Below the pieces are notes generated by a model, which was given only the letters and a program-made list of their open reading frames with translations, was not told where the DNA came from and did no database searches. A DNA stretch of 15,942 bases from CAYGWP01 sp964353455 (lineage in GTDB: Bacteria; Planctomycetota; Phycisphaerae; FEN-1346). Every line of letters begins with the position of its first letter. The stretch's first letter is position 1. The stretch spans positions 1 through 15,942 of the forward strand of contig CAYGWP010000344.1 of assembly GCA_964353455.1 (NCBI GenBank), in the 5' to 3' direction. Below are positions 6,336-13,661 of this stretch, in pieces. The position numbers were made by a program, and so were the translations under genes.

Positions 6336-7872
6336 TCTGTTGCGCAACCAGGTCGTAACCTTCCGCCCCGGTGACGCGTGCGCTGGCGAACTCGCCGACC
6401 GCGGCCGCGCCCGCCGGAAGCAGCACGACGCTATCGACCTCCGGGGCTTGGCCGGCGTGGCGGGCCACGATTCGGCCGCGCTCGTCCGCCCCGTCAACGA
6501 GGACCGTGAGCGTTTCGCCCACCCGCCTTGCGGCCGCCGCATGGGCCAGCCTCTCGGCCGCCGCCATCAGGCGGTCCCACCGCTCTCGCGCCACGGCCGG
6601 CGGAACCTTGTCCGGCAGGTCGGCCGCACGCGTTCCGGGTTCACGACTGTACACGAACACCCCCACGTGGTCAAACTGAACTTTCTCGACAAACTCCAGC
6701 AACTCCTCGAAGCGCGCCTCCGTCTCGCCCGGATAGCCGACGATGAAACTCGTGCGGATGGCGATGCCGGGGACCGCGCGGCGGAGGCGGCCCAGGAGGG
6801 CCTCGATCTGGAGCCTCGTGACCCGCCGGCCCATGCTCGCCAGAATGGGGTCGCTTATGTGCTGGAGCGGCAGGTCAACGTACGGCACCAGCGGCGGCCC
6901 CGCCGTGAGTTCCGCGATTACATCTTCGCCGAACGAGGCGGGGTGCGTGTACATGAGGCGAATCCATGGCACGCGGATACGCTGCCGCAACTCGGCGAGC
7001 AACCGGGCCAAAGTGTGACCTTCCACGCGCGGGGCAAGCCCCGCGGCTAACTGCGTGCCGGGCAGGTCGCAACCGTAAGCAGTAGTGTCCTGGCCGATGA
7101 TGATGATTTCCTTTGCCCCGTCGGCGGCAAGTTCCTCGGCCTCCGCGAGGACCTGCTCGGGGGGCTTCGAGCGGAGCGGGCCGCGGATCTCCGGAATCGC
7201 GCAGTACGCGCAGCGGTTGTCGCAGCCTTCGCTGATGCGCAGGTAGGCGTAGTGGCGCGGCGTCAGGCGCAGGCGCTCGCGGTCGTCCGGCGGCGGGCCA
7301 GTGCAAGGGCTGACACGGACGACGGCGTGCGTTGTCCGGGCCGATTGCCGGGTGGCACGGCCACGCGGTGCCGTTGCGTGGCCGTGGTCGGTTCCGCCGC
7401 GGAAGCCACGGCCACGAAACAGCGTGGCCGTGCCACCCGAGCGCGTGGGGGCGGACGACAGAATTCCGCGGCAGACTTCGGCCAGTGCATCGCGCTCGGC
7501 GATGCCGACGATGGCATCGACCTGCGGATGGCGCTCCAGGATGCTGCGGCCGTATCGCTGGGCCATGCAACCGGCGACGACGATGTGCCGGAGCCGCCCC
7601 GAGCGCTTAAGCGCCTCCAGTCGGTCGATGTGCTCATCGCTCTCGGCCCGCGCCAGGTCGATGAACGCGCACGTGTTGACGACCGCCACGTCGGCCCCGT
7701 CGGGATCGGTCGTAACGGCGAACCCGCCGAGCGCAAGGCCCGCCAGCATCCGCTCCGAGTCCACGAGGTTCTTCGGGCACCCGAGGCTCACGAGCGCGAC
7801 GGTAGGCGGGGTTCGGGGTGCGGGATTTCCGCTTTGCGCGCTCCTCTTCGAGTCGCGGCTAAACGAGGCCAT
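6331..7872 (-). CDS. rimO: Ribosomal protein S12 methylthiotransferase RimO, with repeat-derived insertions
   Basis: RimO is a radical-SAM enzyme that methylthiolates the conserved aspartate of ribosomal protein S12. Domains in order: MTTase N-terminal domain with its cluster cysteines in SLGCPKN (Cys32), VNTCAF and VAGCMA; radical-SAM domain with Cys217, Cys221 and Cys224 (CxxxCxxC, in SEGCDNRCAYC); C-terminal TRAM domain. At 513 aa it is about 70 longer than E. coli RimO. The excess is a roughly 20-residue N-terminal extension, a Gly/Arg-rich insertion of about 55 residues between the first two domains, and a short insertion after the GQDTTAYGCDL segment. All three coincide with repeat elements (7836-7869, 7349-7439, 7028-7051). 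ATG 7872 is the only plausible start before SLGC and is preceded by a GGAG within a heptamer array. All catalytic residues are kept, so it is probably functional. Confidence 0.93.
   Translation of the reverse strand: MASFSRDSKRSAQSGNPAPRTPPTVALVSLGCPKNLVDSERMLAGLALGGFAVTTDPDGADVAVVNTCAFIDLARAESDEHIDRLEALKRSGRLRHIVVAGCMAQRYGRSILERHPQVDAIVGIAERDALAEVCRGILSSAPTRSGGTATLFRGRGFRGGTDHGHATAPRGRATRQSARTTHAVVRVSPCTGPPPDDRERLRLTPRHYAYLRISEGCDNRCAYCAIPEIRGPLRSKPPEQVLAEAEELAADGAKEIIIIGQDTTAYGCDLPGTQLAAGLAPRVEGHTLARLLAELRQRIRVPWIRLMYTHPASFGEDVIAELTAGPPLVPYVDLPLQHISDPILASMGRRVTRLQIEALLGRLRRAVPGIAIRTSFIVGYPGETEARFEELLEFVEKVQFDHVGVFVYSREPGTRAADLPDKVPPAVARERWDRLMAAAERLAHAAAARRVGETLTVLVDGADERGRIVARHAGQAPEVDSVVLLPAGAAAVGEFASARVTGAEGYDLVAQQS
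7028..7051 (-). repeat. 24-nt hairpin element inside rimO
   Basis: Read on minus: GTTAGC (7051-7046), stem CGCGGGGC (7045-7038), TT (7037-7036), stem GCCCCGCG (7035-7028). It is the third copy of the unit that forms the 6277-6335 element, and encodes roughly residues 274-282 (QLAAGLAPR) of RimO in frame. Confidence 0.88.
7349..7439. repeat. 91-bp nested palindrome, in frame within rimO
   Basis: Perfect 18-bp outer arms: CGGGTGGCACGGCCACGC (7349-7366) and its reverse complement (7422-7439). A second perfect pair lies inside: CGTGGCCGTGG (7377-7387) and CCACGGCCACG (7406-7416). The core CGTGGCC/GGCCACG therefore occurs four times. It encodes about residues 145-175 of RimO, Gly/Arg/Thr-rich, between the MTTase and radical-SAM domains. 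There is no transposase, so it is a small mobile-type palindrome, not an insertion sequence. Confidence 0.9.
7836..7869 (-). repeat. 34-bp dispersed repeat, copy 1 (rimO codons 2-12)
   Basis: Identical over 34 bp to 15026-15059 on the other strand; on minus it begins GCCTCGTTTAGCCGCG. In rimO it is translated as ASFSRDSKRSA, the start of the extra N-terminal tail. Flanking bases on both sides differ between the copies. Confidence 0.93.
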
Positions 7873-7897
7873 TCACTCCGCACTCCGCATTCCGCAT
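7873..7897 (-). repeat. Heptamer array between efp and rimO
   Basis: Minus strand, starting at the base after the efp TAA: ATGCGGA (7897-7891), ATGCGGA (7890-7884), GTGCGGA (7883-7877), GTGA, then the rimO ATG. The whole 25-nt spacer is array, and its last GGAG is the only visible ribosome binding sequence for rimO. Confidence 0.85.
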
Positions 7898-8461
7898 TTA
7901 TGCGCGGGACATGTACTCGCCGGTGCGGGTATCGACCAGGACGTGGTCGCCGCGGTTGACGAAGCCGGGGACGCGAATCTTGGCGCCGCCCTCGCAGGTG
8001 GCTTCCTTCAGGGTGTTGGTGACGGTGGCCCCCTTGAGTTCCGGGGGCGTGTCGGTGATTACGAGTTCCACGTTCGCCGGCAGTTCGATGGTGACCGCCT
8101 TGCCCTCGACGATGTCGATGGTGACCTGGAGGTTGGGTGTCATGTACACCGAGAGGTCGCCCACGAGTTCCATCGAGAGGCGGATTTCCTCGTATGATTC
8201 CATGTCCATGAAGACGTGGCCCGAGGAATCGCTGTAGAGGTAGGTGACGGGCTTGCGGTCGAAGATGGCCTGCTCGAAGAGTTCGTCGGTGCGGAAGCGT
8301 TCCTGAAGGACCTGGCCGTTCTTGATGTTCTTCAGGGTCAGGACCTGGCTGGACCGCCAGTTGCCCTTGGCGACCTTCTCGTTCTCGATGACGCTCCAGA
8401 TGCCGTTCTTCCACATGACGCCCATGCCGCGACGAAGATCGATTGCCTTGATCGTGCTCAT
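7898..8461 (-). CDS. efp: Elongation factor P with Asn at the residue-34 position
   Basis: EF-P enters the ribosomal E site and relieves stalling at consecutive prolines. The 187-aa length is normal, with a KOW-like N-terminal domain, two OB domains and the C-terminal signature VDTRTGEYMSR. ATG 8461 is chosen from the family start (MSTIKAIDLRRG) and the AAGG 6 nt before it; the frame stays open much further upstream but antisense to another gene. Aligned without gaps to E. coli EF-P (Asp8, Arg10 and Gly12 match on one side, Leu43 and Asn45 on the other), the β-hairpin tip reads A31-K32-G33-N34-W35 where E. coli has K31-P32-G33-K34-G35. So the usually modified Lys34 is Asn, with a Lys two positions earlier. 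First gene of its operon, with its own promoter. Confidence 0.95.
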   Translation of the reverse strand: MSTIKAIDLRRGMGVMWKNGIWSVIENEKVAKGNWRSSQVLTLKNIKNGQVLQERFRTDELFEQAIFDRKPVTYLYSDSSGHVFMDMESYEEIRLSMELVGDLSVYMTPNLQVTIDIVEGKAVTIELPANVELVITDTPPELKGATVTNTLKEATCEGGAKIRVPGFVNRGDHVLVDTRTGEYMSRA

Positions 8462-8533
8462 CCCGTGCCTTCTCCCTTTGGCGAGGCTGCCTGACGCCCT
8501 TCCGGCATTGCGCGCCCCGACGACCGGCCGGGA

Positions 8534-8562
8534 AACATATCCCAATCGCCGCGCAGAGTCAA
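8534..8562 (-). promoter_or_regulatory. Promoter for the efp-rimO-pgsA-pgpA operon
   Basis: On minus: TTGACT (8562-8557), 17-nt spacer, TATGTT (8539-8534); matches 5 of 6 and 4 of 6 to the sigma-70 consensus. It is 73 nt before the efp start in the divergent gap. Confidence 0.6.
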
Positions 8563-8591
8563 TGCCCAAGGCCGAAAAGCGGAATGGCGGG

Positions 8592-8620
8592 TGGCAAGGC
8601 CGGAAGAGTTTCTCTATAAT
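8592..8620 (+). promoter_or_regulatory. Promoter for the FAD oxidoreductase gene
   Basis: A perfect TATAAT (8615-8620) with a weak -35 TGGCAA (8592-8597, 3 of 6) at 17-nt spacing. The ATG is about 79 nt downstream. It is divergent from the efp promoter, with about 30 nt between the two elements. Confidence 0.6.
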
Positions 8621-8698
8621 GCCGGCGGAACCGAGGGGAGGGTTTCTTGTTCTTATGGTTGGCGGCGTCTTCCATCGCACAGATGAAAGGGACGACAG

Positions 8699-10942
8699 AT
8701 GAGGCCAAGCGGCTGGATGATTCGCGCGGCAGGGAGCCTGGCGGCGGCACTGCTCTTGTGGTCGGGCGGCACGGCCCATGCGGCCGACGTCCTCGTGGAG
8801 GCCGAGAGTTTCGCCGATCCCGGCGGCTGGGTCGTTGACCAGCAGTTCATGGATATCATGGGGTCTCCATACCTGCTGGCACACGGGATGGGTGTGCCCG
8901 TGGCCCCGGCGCGGACCCAGGTGGAGTTCCCCGCCCCCGGCACGTATCACCTCTGGGTCCGGACGAAAGACTGGGTGCCGTCGCACCATCCGGGCATCTT
9001 CAAGGTCGTCATCGACGGCGTGCCGGCGCCGACCGTGTTCGGGAACCAGGGGCAGGGCTGGATATGGCAGAAGGGCGGGACGGTCCAGGTCCGCGGCAAG
9101 AAGGTGAACCTGGAACTCTCGGACCTGACCGGCTTCGACGGCCGGTGCGATGCGCTGTACTTTACGACCGAGGCCGCCGCGGTTCCGCCGAACGAACCCG
9201 GCGAGAAGATGGAAGCCTGGCGGCGGAAACTCCTGGGTCTGCCCGACGTGCCGCCGTCGGCGGGCCAGTTCGACGTGGTGGTGGTCGGCGGCGGCATTTC
9301 GGGGACGGCGGCCGCCGTGGCCGCAGCGCGGCTGGGTTGCACGGTCGCGCTCATCCATGACCGGCCGGTCCTGGGCGGCAACAACAGCCCCGAGGTCCGC
9401 GTCCACACCGGCGGCGCGAGCAGCCCCATCGTCAGCGAGATCAACGGCGCCTACGGCAGCAACCCGCAGGACCCCAAGTGGCTGAAGGAGCCGAGCGGGC
9501 CGACGCAGACCGCCGAGCGGCGGCAGAAGGTCGTGGACGGCGAGCAGAACATCAAGTCTTTTCTCGGCTGGCACGCCATCCGTGCCACCAGGCAGGGCAA
9601 CCGTATCGCCAGCGTCGATGCCAAGAACATTCAGACGAACGAGGAGCGGCGATTCGCCGCGCCGGTCTTCATCGACTCGACCGGCGACGGGTCTGTGGGC
9701 GCATGGGTCGGGGCCGAGTTCCGCGTCGGCCGCGAGGCCAAGGCCGAGTTCAATGAACCCACCGCGCCCGACCAGGCCGACAAGATGACACTCGGCACCA
9801 GCCTCCTCTGGGGCACACGCGAAACGGACCACGAAACGAAGTTCCCGGATGTTCCGTGGGCCACAGAGGTCTCGAAGGACCTCGCGGCCGCCAGCGGCAA
9901 CTGGACATGGGAATATGGACATTACAAGGATACCATCAAGGACGCCGAGGAAATCCGCGATTACCTCCTGCGGGCCATCTACGGCTCGTGGTGCACCGCC
10001 CATAACGTCAAGGACACGGCCAAGTACGCCCGCACGGAACTGGCGTGGGTCCCGTACGTGGGCGGTAAGCGTGAGTCGCGGCGGCTCATGGGCGACTACC
10101 TCCTCACGGAGAACGACGTCCTGGAGTGCAAGCAGTTCCCCGACGGCGTGGCCACCGGCTCGTGGTCCATCGACCTGCATTACCCGAAGGGGTACGAGTT
10201 CCGCACCTACGCCCAGATGCAGAGGGTCAAGCCGTACCCGATACCGTATCGGTGCCTGTACTCGAAGAATGTTGATAACCTGATGATGGCCGGGCGCGAC
10301 GTCAGCGTCACGCACGTTGCCCTCGGCACCACCCGCGTCATGAACACGTGCGGGCAGATGGGCGTGGCCACCGGCGTTGCCGCCGCCATCTGCAAGAAAC
10401 ATGGCACCACGCCGCGCGGCGTGTATGAGAAACATCTCCAGGAACTCCTCGATACGCTGGCCGGGCTGGGCCAGAAGGCCGGGGTCGTGTCGGGAGGCGC
10501 GCCGACGCGGGCGCCCGGGGCGTACGGCATGAAGATAGGGACGCTCGACGCCTCGGCGACGCGGTTCACCGACGGCCGCGAACTGGCCGGCATCCCGGAG
10601 GCGTTTCTCGGCCTGCCGTACGTGACGATTGAGCGCGGCCCCTCGACGGCCCCCGCGCCCGGCTACGCGTTCATGATCGACAAGCCCGCGACCGTCTGTA
10701 TCGCCGTCCATCAGCGCGGTGATGCGGGCCTGCCGGCCGGCTGGGAAAAGACCGACAGGAAGATGACCTGGACCCCCGGCAAGGGCGCCCAGCCGGACGT
10801 CTTCTACAGCAAGAGTTTCCCCGCGGGCAAGGTCGAGATACCCGGCCACGCCGGCAAGGATGGCGGCAACTTCGGCGCGCCCCACCTGGCGGTCATCGGC
10901 TCGAAGGATGTGAAGGTGACGGAAGCAACGGCCGAGAAGTAG
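8699..10942 (+). CDS. Secreted FAD-dependent oxidoreductase (FAD_oxidored family) with N-terminal lectin-like domain
   Basis: Probably an exported flavoprotein; substrate unknown. The 747-aa protein has a signal peptide (cleavage near AHA-AD, residue 28). A galactose-binding-like β-sandwich follows (LVEAESFADPGGWVVD... to about residue 160). The FAD domain has the dinucleotide-binding loop GGGISG (197-202) after FDVVVV. Other family features follow: RPVLGGNNSPEVRVHTGG, the FIDSTGDGSVGAWVGAEFR segment typical of the Pfam FAD_oxidored family, and near the end AGRDVSVTHVALGTTR. The remaining C-terminal part (from about 600) looks like a small β-domain. ATG 8699 follows AAAGGGA by about 7 nt. Proteins of this architecture are frequent in Planctomycetes and related environmental genomes, often annotated only as hypothetical oxidoreductases. 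Confidence 0.82.
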   Translation: MRPSGWMIRAAGSLAAALLLWSGGTAHAADVLVEAESFADPGGWVVDQQFMDIMGSPYLLAHGMGVPVAPARTQVEFPAPGTYHLWVRTKDWVPSHHPGIFKVVIDGVPAPTVFGNQGQGWIWQKGGTVQVRGKKVNLELSDLTGFDGRCDALYFTTEAAAVPPNEPGEKMEAWRRKLLGLPDVPPSAGQFDVVVVGGGISGTAAAVAAARLGCTVALIHDRPVLGGNNSPEVRVHTGGASSPIVSEINGAYGSNPQDPKWLKEPSGPTQTAERRQKVVDGEQNIKSFLGWHAIRATRQGNRIASVDAKNIQTNEERRFAAPVFIDSTGDGSVGAWVGAEFRVGREAKAEFNEPTAPDQADKMTLGTSLLWGTRETDHETKFPDVPWATEVSKDLAAASGNWTWEYGHYKDTIKDAEEIRDYLLRAIYGSWCTAHNVKDTAKYARTELAWVPYVGGKRESRRLMGDYLLTENDVLECKQFPDGVATGSWSIDLHYPKGYEFRTYAQMQRVKPYPIPYRCLYSKNVDNLMMAGRDVSVTHVALGTTRVMNTCGQMGVATGVAAAICKKHGTTPRGVYEKHLQELLDTLAGLGQKAGVVSGGAPTRAPGAYGMKIGTLDASATRFTDGRELAGIPEAFLGLPYVTIERGPSTAPAPGYAFMIDKPATVCIAVHQRGDAGLPAGWEKTDRKMTWTPGKGAQPDVFYSKSFPAGKVEIPGHAGKDGGNFGAPHLAVIGSKDVKVTEATAEK

Positions 10943-11019
10943 GGCGGCTCCGCCGGAAATCACAAATCCGAGGCGGCCTCTCTTGCCGATATTAGGCGGG
11001 AGCGAGGGAGGTCCCTGCC

Positions 11020-11946
11020 ATGAGATGCTATGCGCCGGTCATGCTGGCTGCGCTGTGGGTGTGCGCCGGTTGCGGCGGCGCGGGCCGCGGGCGGAACCCG
11101 GAAGACTGCGTCAAGCCCACCATCGCGGTGATGAAGTTCGAGAATCGCGCTGCGTTTCCGCTTGGCTGGAACATCGGCGGCGGCATGCAGGAGGTCCTGG
11201 TTGACCGCCTGATGGCGACGGGGCGGTTCCACGTCGTCGAGCGGCAGGAACTCTCTTCGGTCATGAGCGAGATCCAATTCCAGCAGGGCGGCGCCACCCG
11301 GCCGCAGGGCCGCGTGGCCACTGGCCGCATGATGAATTGTCAGTATCTTATCAAGGGCGTCGTCACCGATTTCGGCCACGTCTCGACGAAGACCGGCGGC
11401 TTTTCGGGGCTCTCATGGGACATCTTCGGCGGCTCAAACCGAGCCGTCATGGGCATCATACTCTACGTCGTCGATGTGGAATCGGGCGAGATCATCGCCT
11501 CCGAAAGCATCCAGGAATCCGTCCGGGCGAGCGACCTGTCGGTCCAGGCAACCTACGGCGGCGTTTCCTTCGGCGGCACATCGTTCTACCGGACGCCACT
11601 CGGGCAGGCCACCCAGCAGGTGGTCGAGCGGGCCGTCAATCGCATCACGGGCGTGATCGCCGGCCGGCCCTGGCAGCCGCTGGTCGCCCTGGTGCAGGAA
11701 GACGGCAGCGTGATCCTGAACGGCGGCCGCGACCGCGGCGTCCGCTCGGGTGCCGAGTTCGAGGTCCTCGACGTCGGCCAGCCGATCCTGGACCCGGCCA
11801 CCGGGAACGTGATCGGCCAGTCGCAGGGCAAGAGCATCGGGCGCATCATCGTCCACGAGGTGCACGACCGGTACTCAACGGCCACCATCGTCATCGGCCG
11901 CGCTGCCGACTTCCGCGCCGGCCAGCAGTGCCGCGCGTCGGGCTGA
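11020..11946 (+). CDS. CsgG-family lipoprotein
   Basis: Resembles the CsgG/curli-assembly family of outer-membrane-associated lipoproteins, many of which are uncharacterised relatives outside curli operons. The 308-aa protein starts with a hydrophobic signal ending CAGC; Cys18 is the likely lipidated residue, though the -3 position is Cys instead of Leu. The CsgG core follows: PTIAVMKFENRA, GGGMQEVLVDRLMATGRFHVVERQEL, then a 'sQYLIKGVVTDF'-type strand and VESGEIIASESIQES. A C-terminal domain of about 90 residues follows (from PLVALVQEDGSVILNGGRDRGV). GGGAGG (11006-11011) lies 8 nt before ATG 11020. No csgA/B/E/F genes are nearby, so a curli role is not supported. It may be co-transcribed with the oxidoreductase gene 77 nt upstream. 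Confidence 0.82.
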   Translation: MRCYAPVMLAALWVCAGCGGAGRGRNPEDCVKPTIAVMKFENRAAFPLGWNIGGGMQEVLVDRLMATGRFHVVERQELSSVMSEIQFQQGGATRPQGRVATGRMMNCQYLIKGVVTDFGHVSTKTGGFSGLSWDIFGGSNRAVMGIILYVVDVESGEIIASESIQESVRASDLSVQATYGGVSFGGTSFYRTPLGQATQQVVERAVNRITGVIAGRPWQPLVALVQEDGSVILNGGRDRGVRSGAEFEVLDVGQPILDPATGNVIGQSQGKSIGRIIVHEVHDRYSTATIVIGRAADFRAGQQCRASG

Positions 11947-11982
11947 GCAATCTGAACCCTTGAACCGCCTTTCGGGCCTCCG

Positions 11983-12012
11983 CCCGCCGTAGGGCTATGG
12001 CCCGCAGGCGGG
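11983..12012 (+). terminator. Nested hairpin after the CsgG-like gene, possible terminator
   Basis: Outer CCCGCC (11983-11988) with GGCGGG (12007-12012); inner GGGC (11992-11995) with GCCC (12000-12003). TTTT follows only 7 nt later (12020-12023), so termination is plausible but not canonical. It may equally be another palindromic repeat. Confidence 0.35.
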
Positions 12013-12026
12013 TCCGGACTTTTCTG

Positions 12027-12054
12027 TTGACTGAAACTGCCGGGGCTGACTAAT
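12027..12054 (+). promoter_or_regulatory. Candidate promoter for the β-barrel protein gene
   Basis: TTGACT (12027-12032), 16-nt spacer, ACTAAT (12049-12054). The -10 overlaps an in-frame ATG at 12053, which argues that translation begins at the later ATG 12098. Confidence 0.4.
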
Positions 12055-12097
12055 GTTTAGCCACCTGATCGCTCTTGCCGCGAGAAATGGGGAACAG

Positions 12098-13501
12098 ATG
12101 AGACACATCGCCTCGGTGCTCCTCGTGGGTCTGGCCATCGGCATTGCGGCCCCTGCGGCGCATGCGCAGAGGCCGGAGGAGTTCTTCCAGAGGGAACTGT
12201 TCTTCGAGAAGGACGTGCGCCAGCGGCTGGAGGCCGTCACTCCCACCGACCAGAAGGCCCTGATTGAGTGGGGCGGCTTCTACGCTCCGTCCTACACGTA
12301 CTTCACGGACCTCGGCGGCAACGGCGGCCACATGACGCTCCAGGACTTCCGCCTCTGGACGCAGATACAGTTCGACCAGATCCACCGGGTCTTCGCCCGC
12401 ATGCGGCTGGATTACACCGACTTTGCGGCAGGCGATGCGGAGGGTTTCCGGCAGCACGATCTGCACGGGCCGAACCTGGAAGTCGGGTACTACGAGTTGA
12501 ACGTTTCGCGTGCGGCCGAGAAGTATGCGGGCGCCAAGTGGCCGTGCGAGATGCTGATCCGCGGCGGGCGGCAGTACATTGAAGTGGGTCGCGGCATCGC
12601 CTTGGGCCGGATCCTCGATGCCGGCTGGTTCAACATCGAAACGAAGGACCTTGCGTTCATGGGCTTCGCGGGGCGCACCCCGCCGCGCGAAGAGAACATC
12701 GACCGCAGCGCCCCCGGCTACCCGAACAGCCGCCGCAACTTCTACGGCGGCCAGTTGCGGTATCGGGGGTGCGAGCAGCACGAGCCGTACGGCTTCTTCG
12801 TCATCCAGCGCGACTGGTCCGACGAGACCCCCGAAAACCCGTTCCAGGACTTCCGGTACAACTCGCAGTACTATGGCGTGGGCAGCCGCGGCGTGGTGGT
12901 CAAGAACCTCCACTATGCCCTTGAGAGCCTGTGGGAGTTCGGGCGCGGCGCCGCCAACGGCCAGGCCGAGGGCCTCTCTAAGGTCCGCGCCTACGCCTTC
13001 GACGGCGAGTTGGACTACTACTTCCAGCATCCCTTGAAGCCCGTGGCGACCTTTGAGTACGGCTACGCATCGGGCGATGGAGACCGCACAAGCGCCACGA
13101 CGGCCATAGGCGGCAACCGCCTCGGCACGGTCGATACGGAGTTCCAGGGCTTCGGGTATGTCAACAGCGGCCTGGCGCTGGCCGCCAGGTTCTCGAACAT
13201 CCAGTTCGTGCGCCTTTCCGGGCGGGCGACGCCGTACGACAACAAGGCTTGCGGCGGCCGCATAGACGTCGGCCTCGACTACTACTTCCTCTGGAAGGCC
13301 GACCGCGAAGGCCCCATCAGTGATACGCAGGCCAACCGGGCCTCCGCCGAACTCGGCGAGGAAGTTGACCTGTACGTGGAGTGGCGGATTCTCAGCGACC
13401 TCTCGTTGACGATCCGCTACGGGCATTTCTTCCGCGGCGCAGCGTACTCATTCAAGGATGGGCAGGATTTCCTCTTCACCGGACTGAACTTCAGTTTCTG
13501 A
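12098..13501 (+). CDS. Outer-membrane β-barrel protein (alginate-export/porin-like)
   Basis: Probably a channel in the outer membrane. The 467-aa protein has a clear signal peptide (MRHIASVLLVGLAIG..., cleavage after AHA, before Gln24). Alternating hydrophobic β-strands rich in Tyr, Phe and Gly follow, such as FRLWTQIQFDQIHRVFARMRLDYTDF, ending in NFSF; a C-terminal Phe is the outer-membrane assembly signal. The general pattern resembles alginate-export (AlgE-like) barrels, but that is a fold-level guess. ATG 12098 is preferred over ATG 12053: it has GGGGA 4-8 nt before it, gives a proper signal peptide, and the earlier ATG overlaps the candidate promoter. It lies upstream of an RND efflux pair but is not a TolC-type protein. 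Confidence 0.72.
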   Translation: MRHIASVLLVGLAIGIAAPAAHAQRPEEFFQRELFFEKDVRQRLEAVTPTDQKALIEWGGFYAPSYTYFTDLGGNGGHMTLQDFRLWTQIQFDQIHRVFARMRLDYTDFAAGDAEGFRQHDLHGPNLEVGYYELNVSRAAEKYAGAKWPCEMLIRGGRQYIEVGRGIALGRILDAGWFNIETKDLAFMGFAGRTPPREENIDRSAPGYPNSRRNFYGGQLRYRGCEQHEPYGFFVIQRDWSDETPENPFQDFRYNSQYYGVGSRGVVVKNLHYALESLWEFGRGAANGQAEGLSKVRAYAFDGELDYYFQHPLKPVATFEYGYASGDGDRTSATTAIGGNRLGTVDTEFQGFGYVNSGLALAARFSNIQFVRLSGRATPYDNKACGGRIDVGLDYYFLWKADREGPISDTQANRASAELGEEVDLYVEWRILSDLSLTIRYGHFFRGAAYSFKDGQDFLFTGLNFSF

Positions 13502-13538
13502 GCCGTCCTTCAGCCTGCTGTGGCGCCGAGGCAGTCTG

Positions 13539-13567
13539 TTGACGCGGCGCGGGCAGGGCCTTATCAT
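13539..13567 (+). promoter_or_regulatory. Promoter for the RND efflux operon
   Basis: TTGACG (13539-13544) and TATCAT (13562-13567) with exactly 17 nt between, each 5 of 6 to the sigma-70 consensus. It is the best two-part match in the window and leaves a leader of about 90 nt. Confidence 0.65.
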
Positions 13568-13618
13568 TCCCCAGAGAAAGTTTCCATTTGTAAACATTCG
13601 GCGCTCGGAAAGGAAACA

Positions 13619-13634
13619 GCCCGCCCAGGCGGGC
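13619..13634. repeat. Perfect short hairpin in the efflux leader
   Basis: GCCCGCC (13619-13625), loop CA, GGCGGGC (13628-13634). It lies about 27 nt before the fusion-protein ATG, between promoter and ribosome binding site. It may be a palindromic repeat or influence expression. Confidence 0.6.
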
Positions 13635-13661
13635 GGCTTGGGGGAAAAGGGACGAGGCATC

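Noticed and set aside
7349..7439. An insertion sequence or MITE with target duplication
   Set aside because: No transposase frame and no direct repeat flanking the arms is visible; kept as a palindromic repeat only.
7898..10963. A 1021-codon open frame on minus ending with EF-P
   Set aside because: Only the last 187 codons match a family. The rest is antisense to the FAD oxidoreductase, has Arg/His/Gly-rich shadow composition and skips the normal efp start and promoter.
11020..11946. A curli export system
   Set aside because: Only the CsgG-like protein is present; no curlin or CsgE/F-like gene is nearby, and the family is broader than curli.
12053..12097. Start of the β-barrel protein at ATG 12053
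   Set aside because: It overlaps the candidate -10 element, lacks a close ribosome binding site and would put 15 residues ahead of a clean signal peptide.
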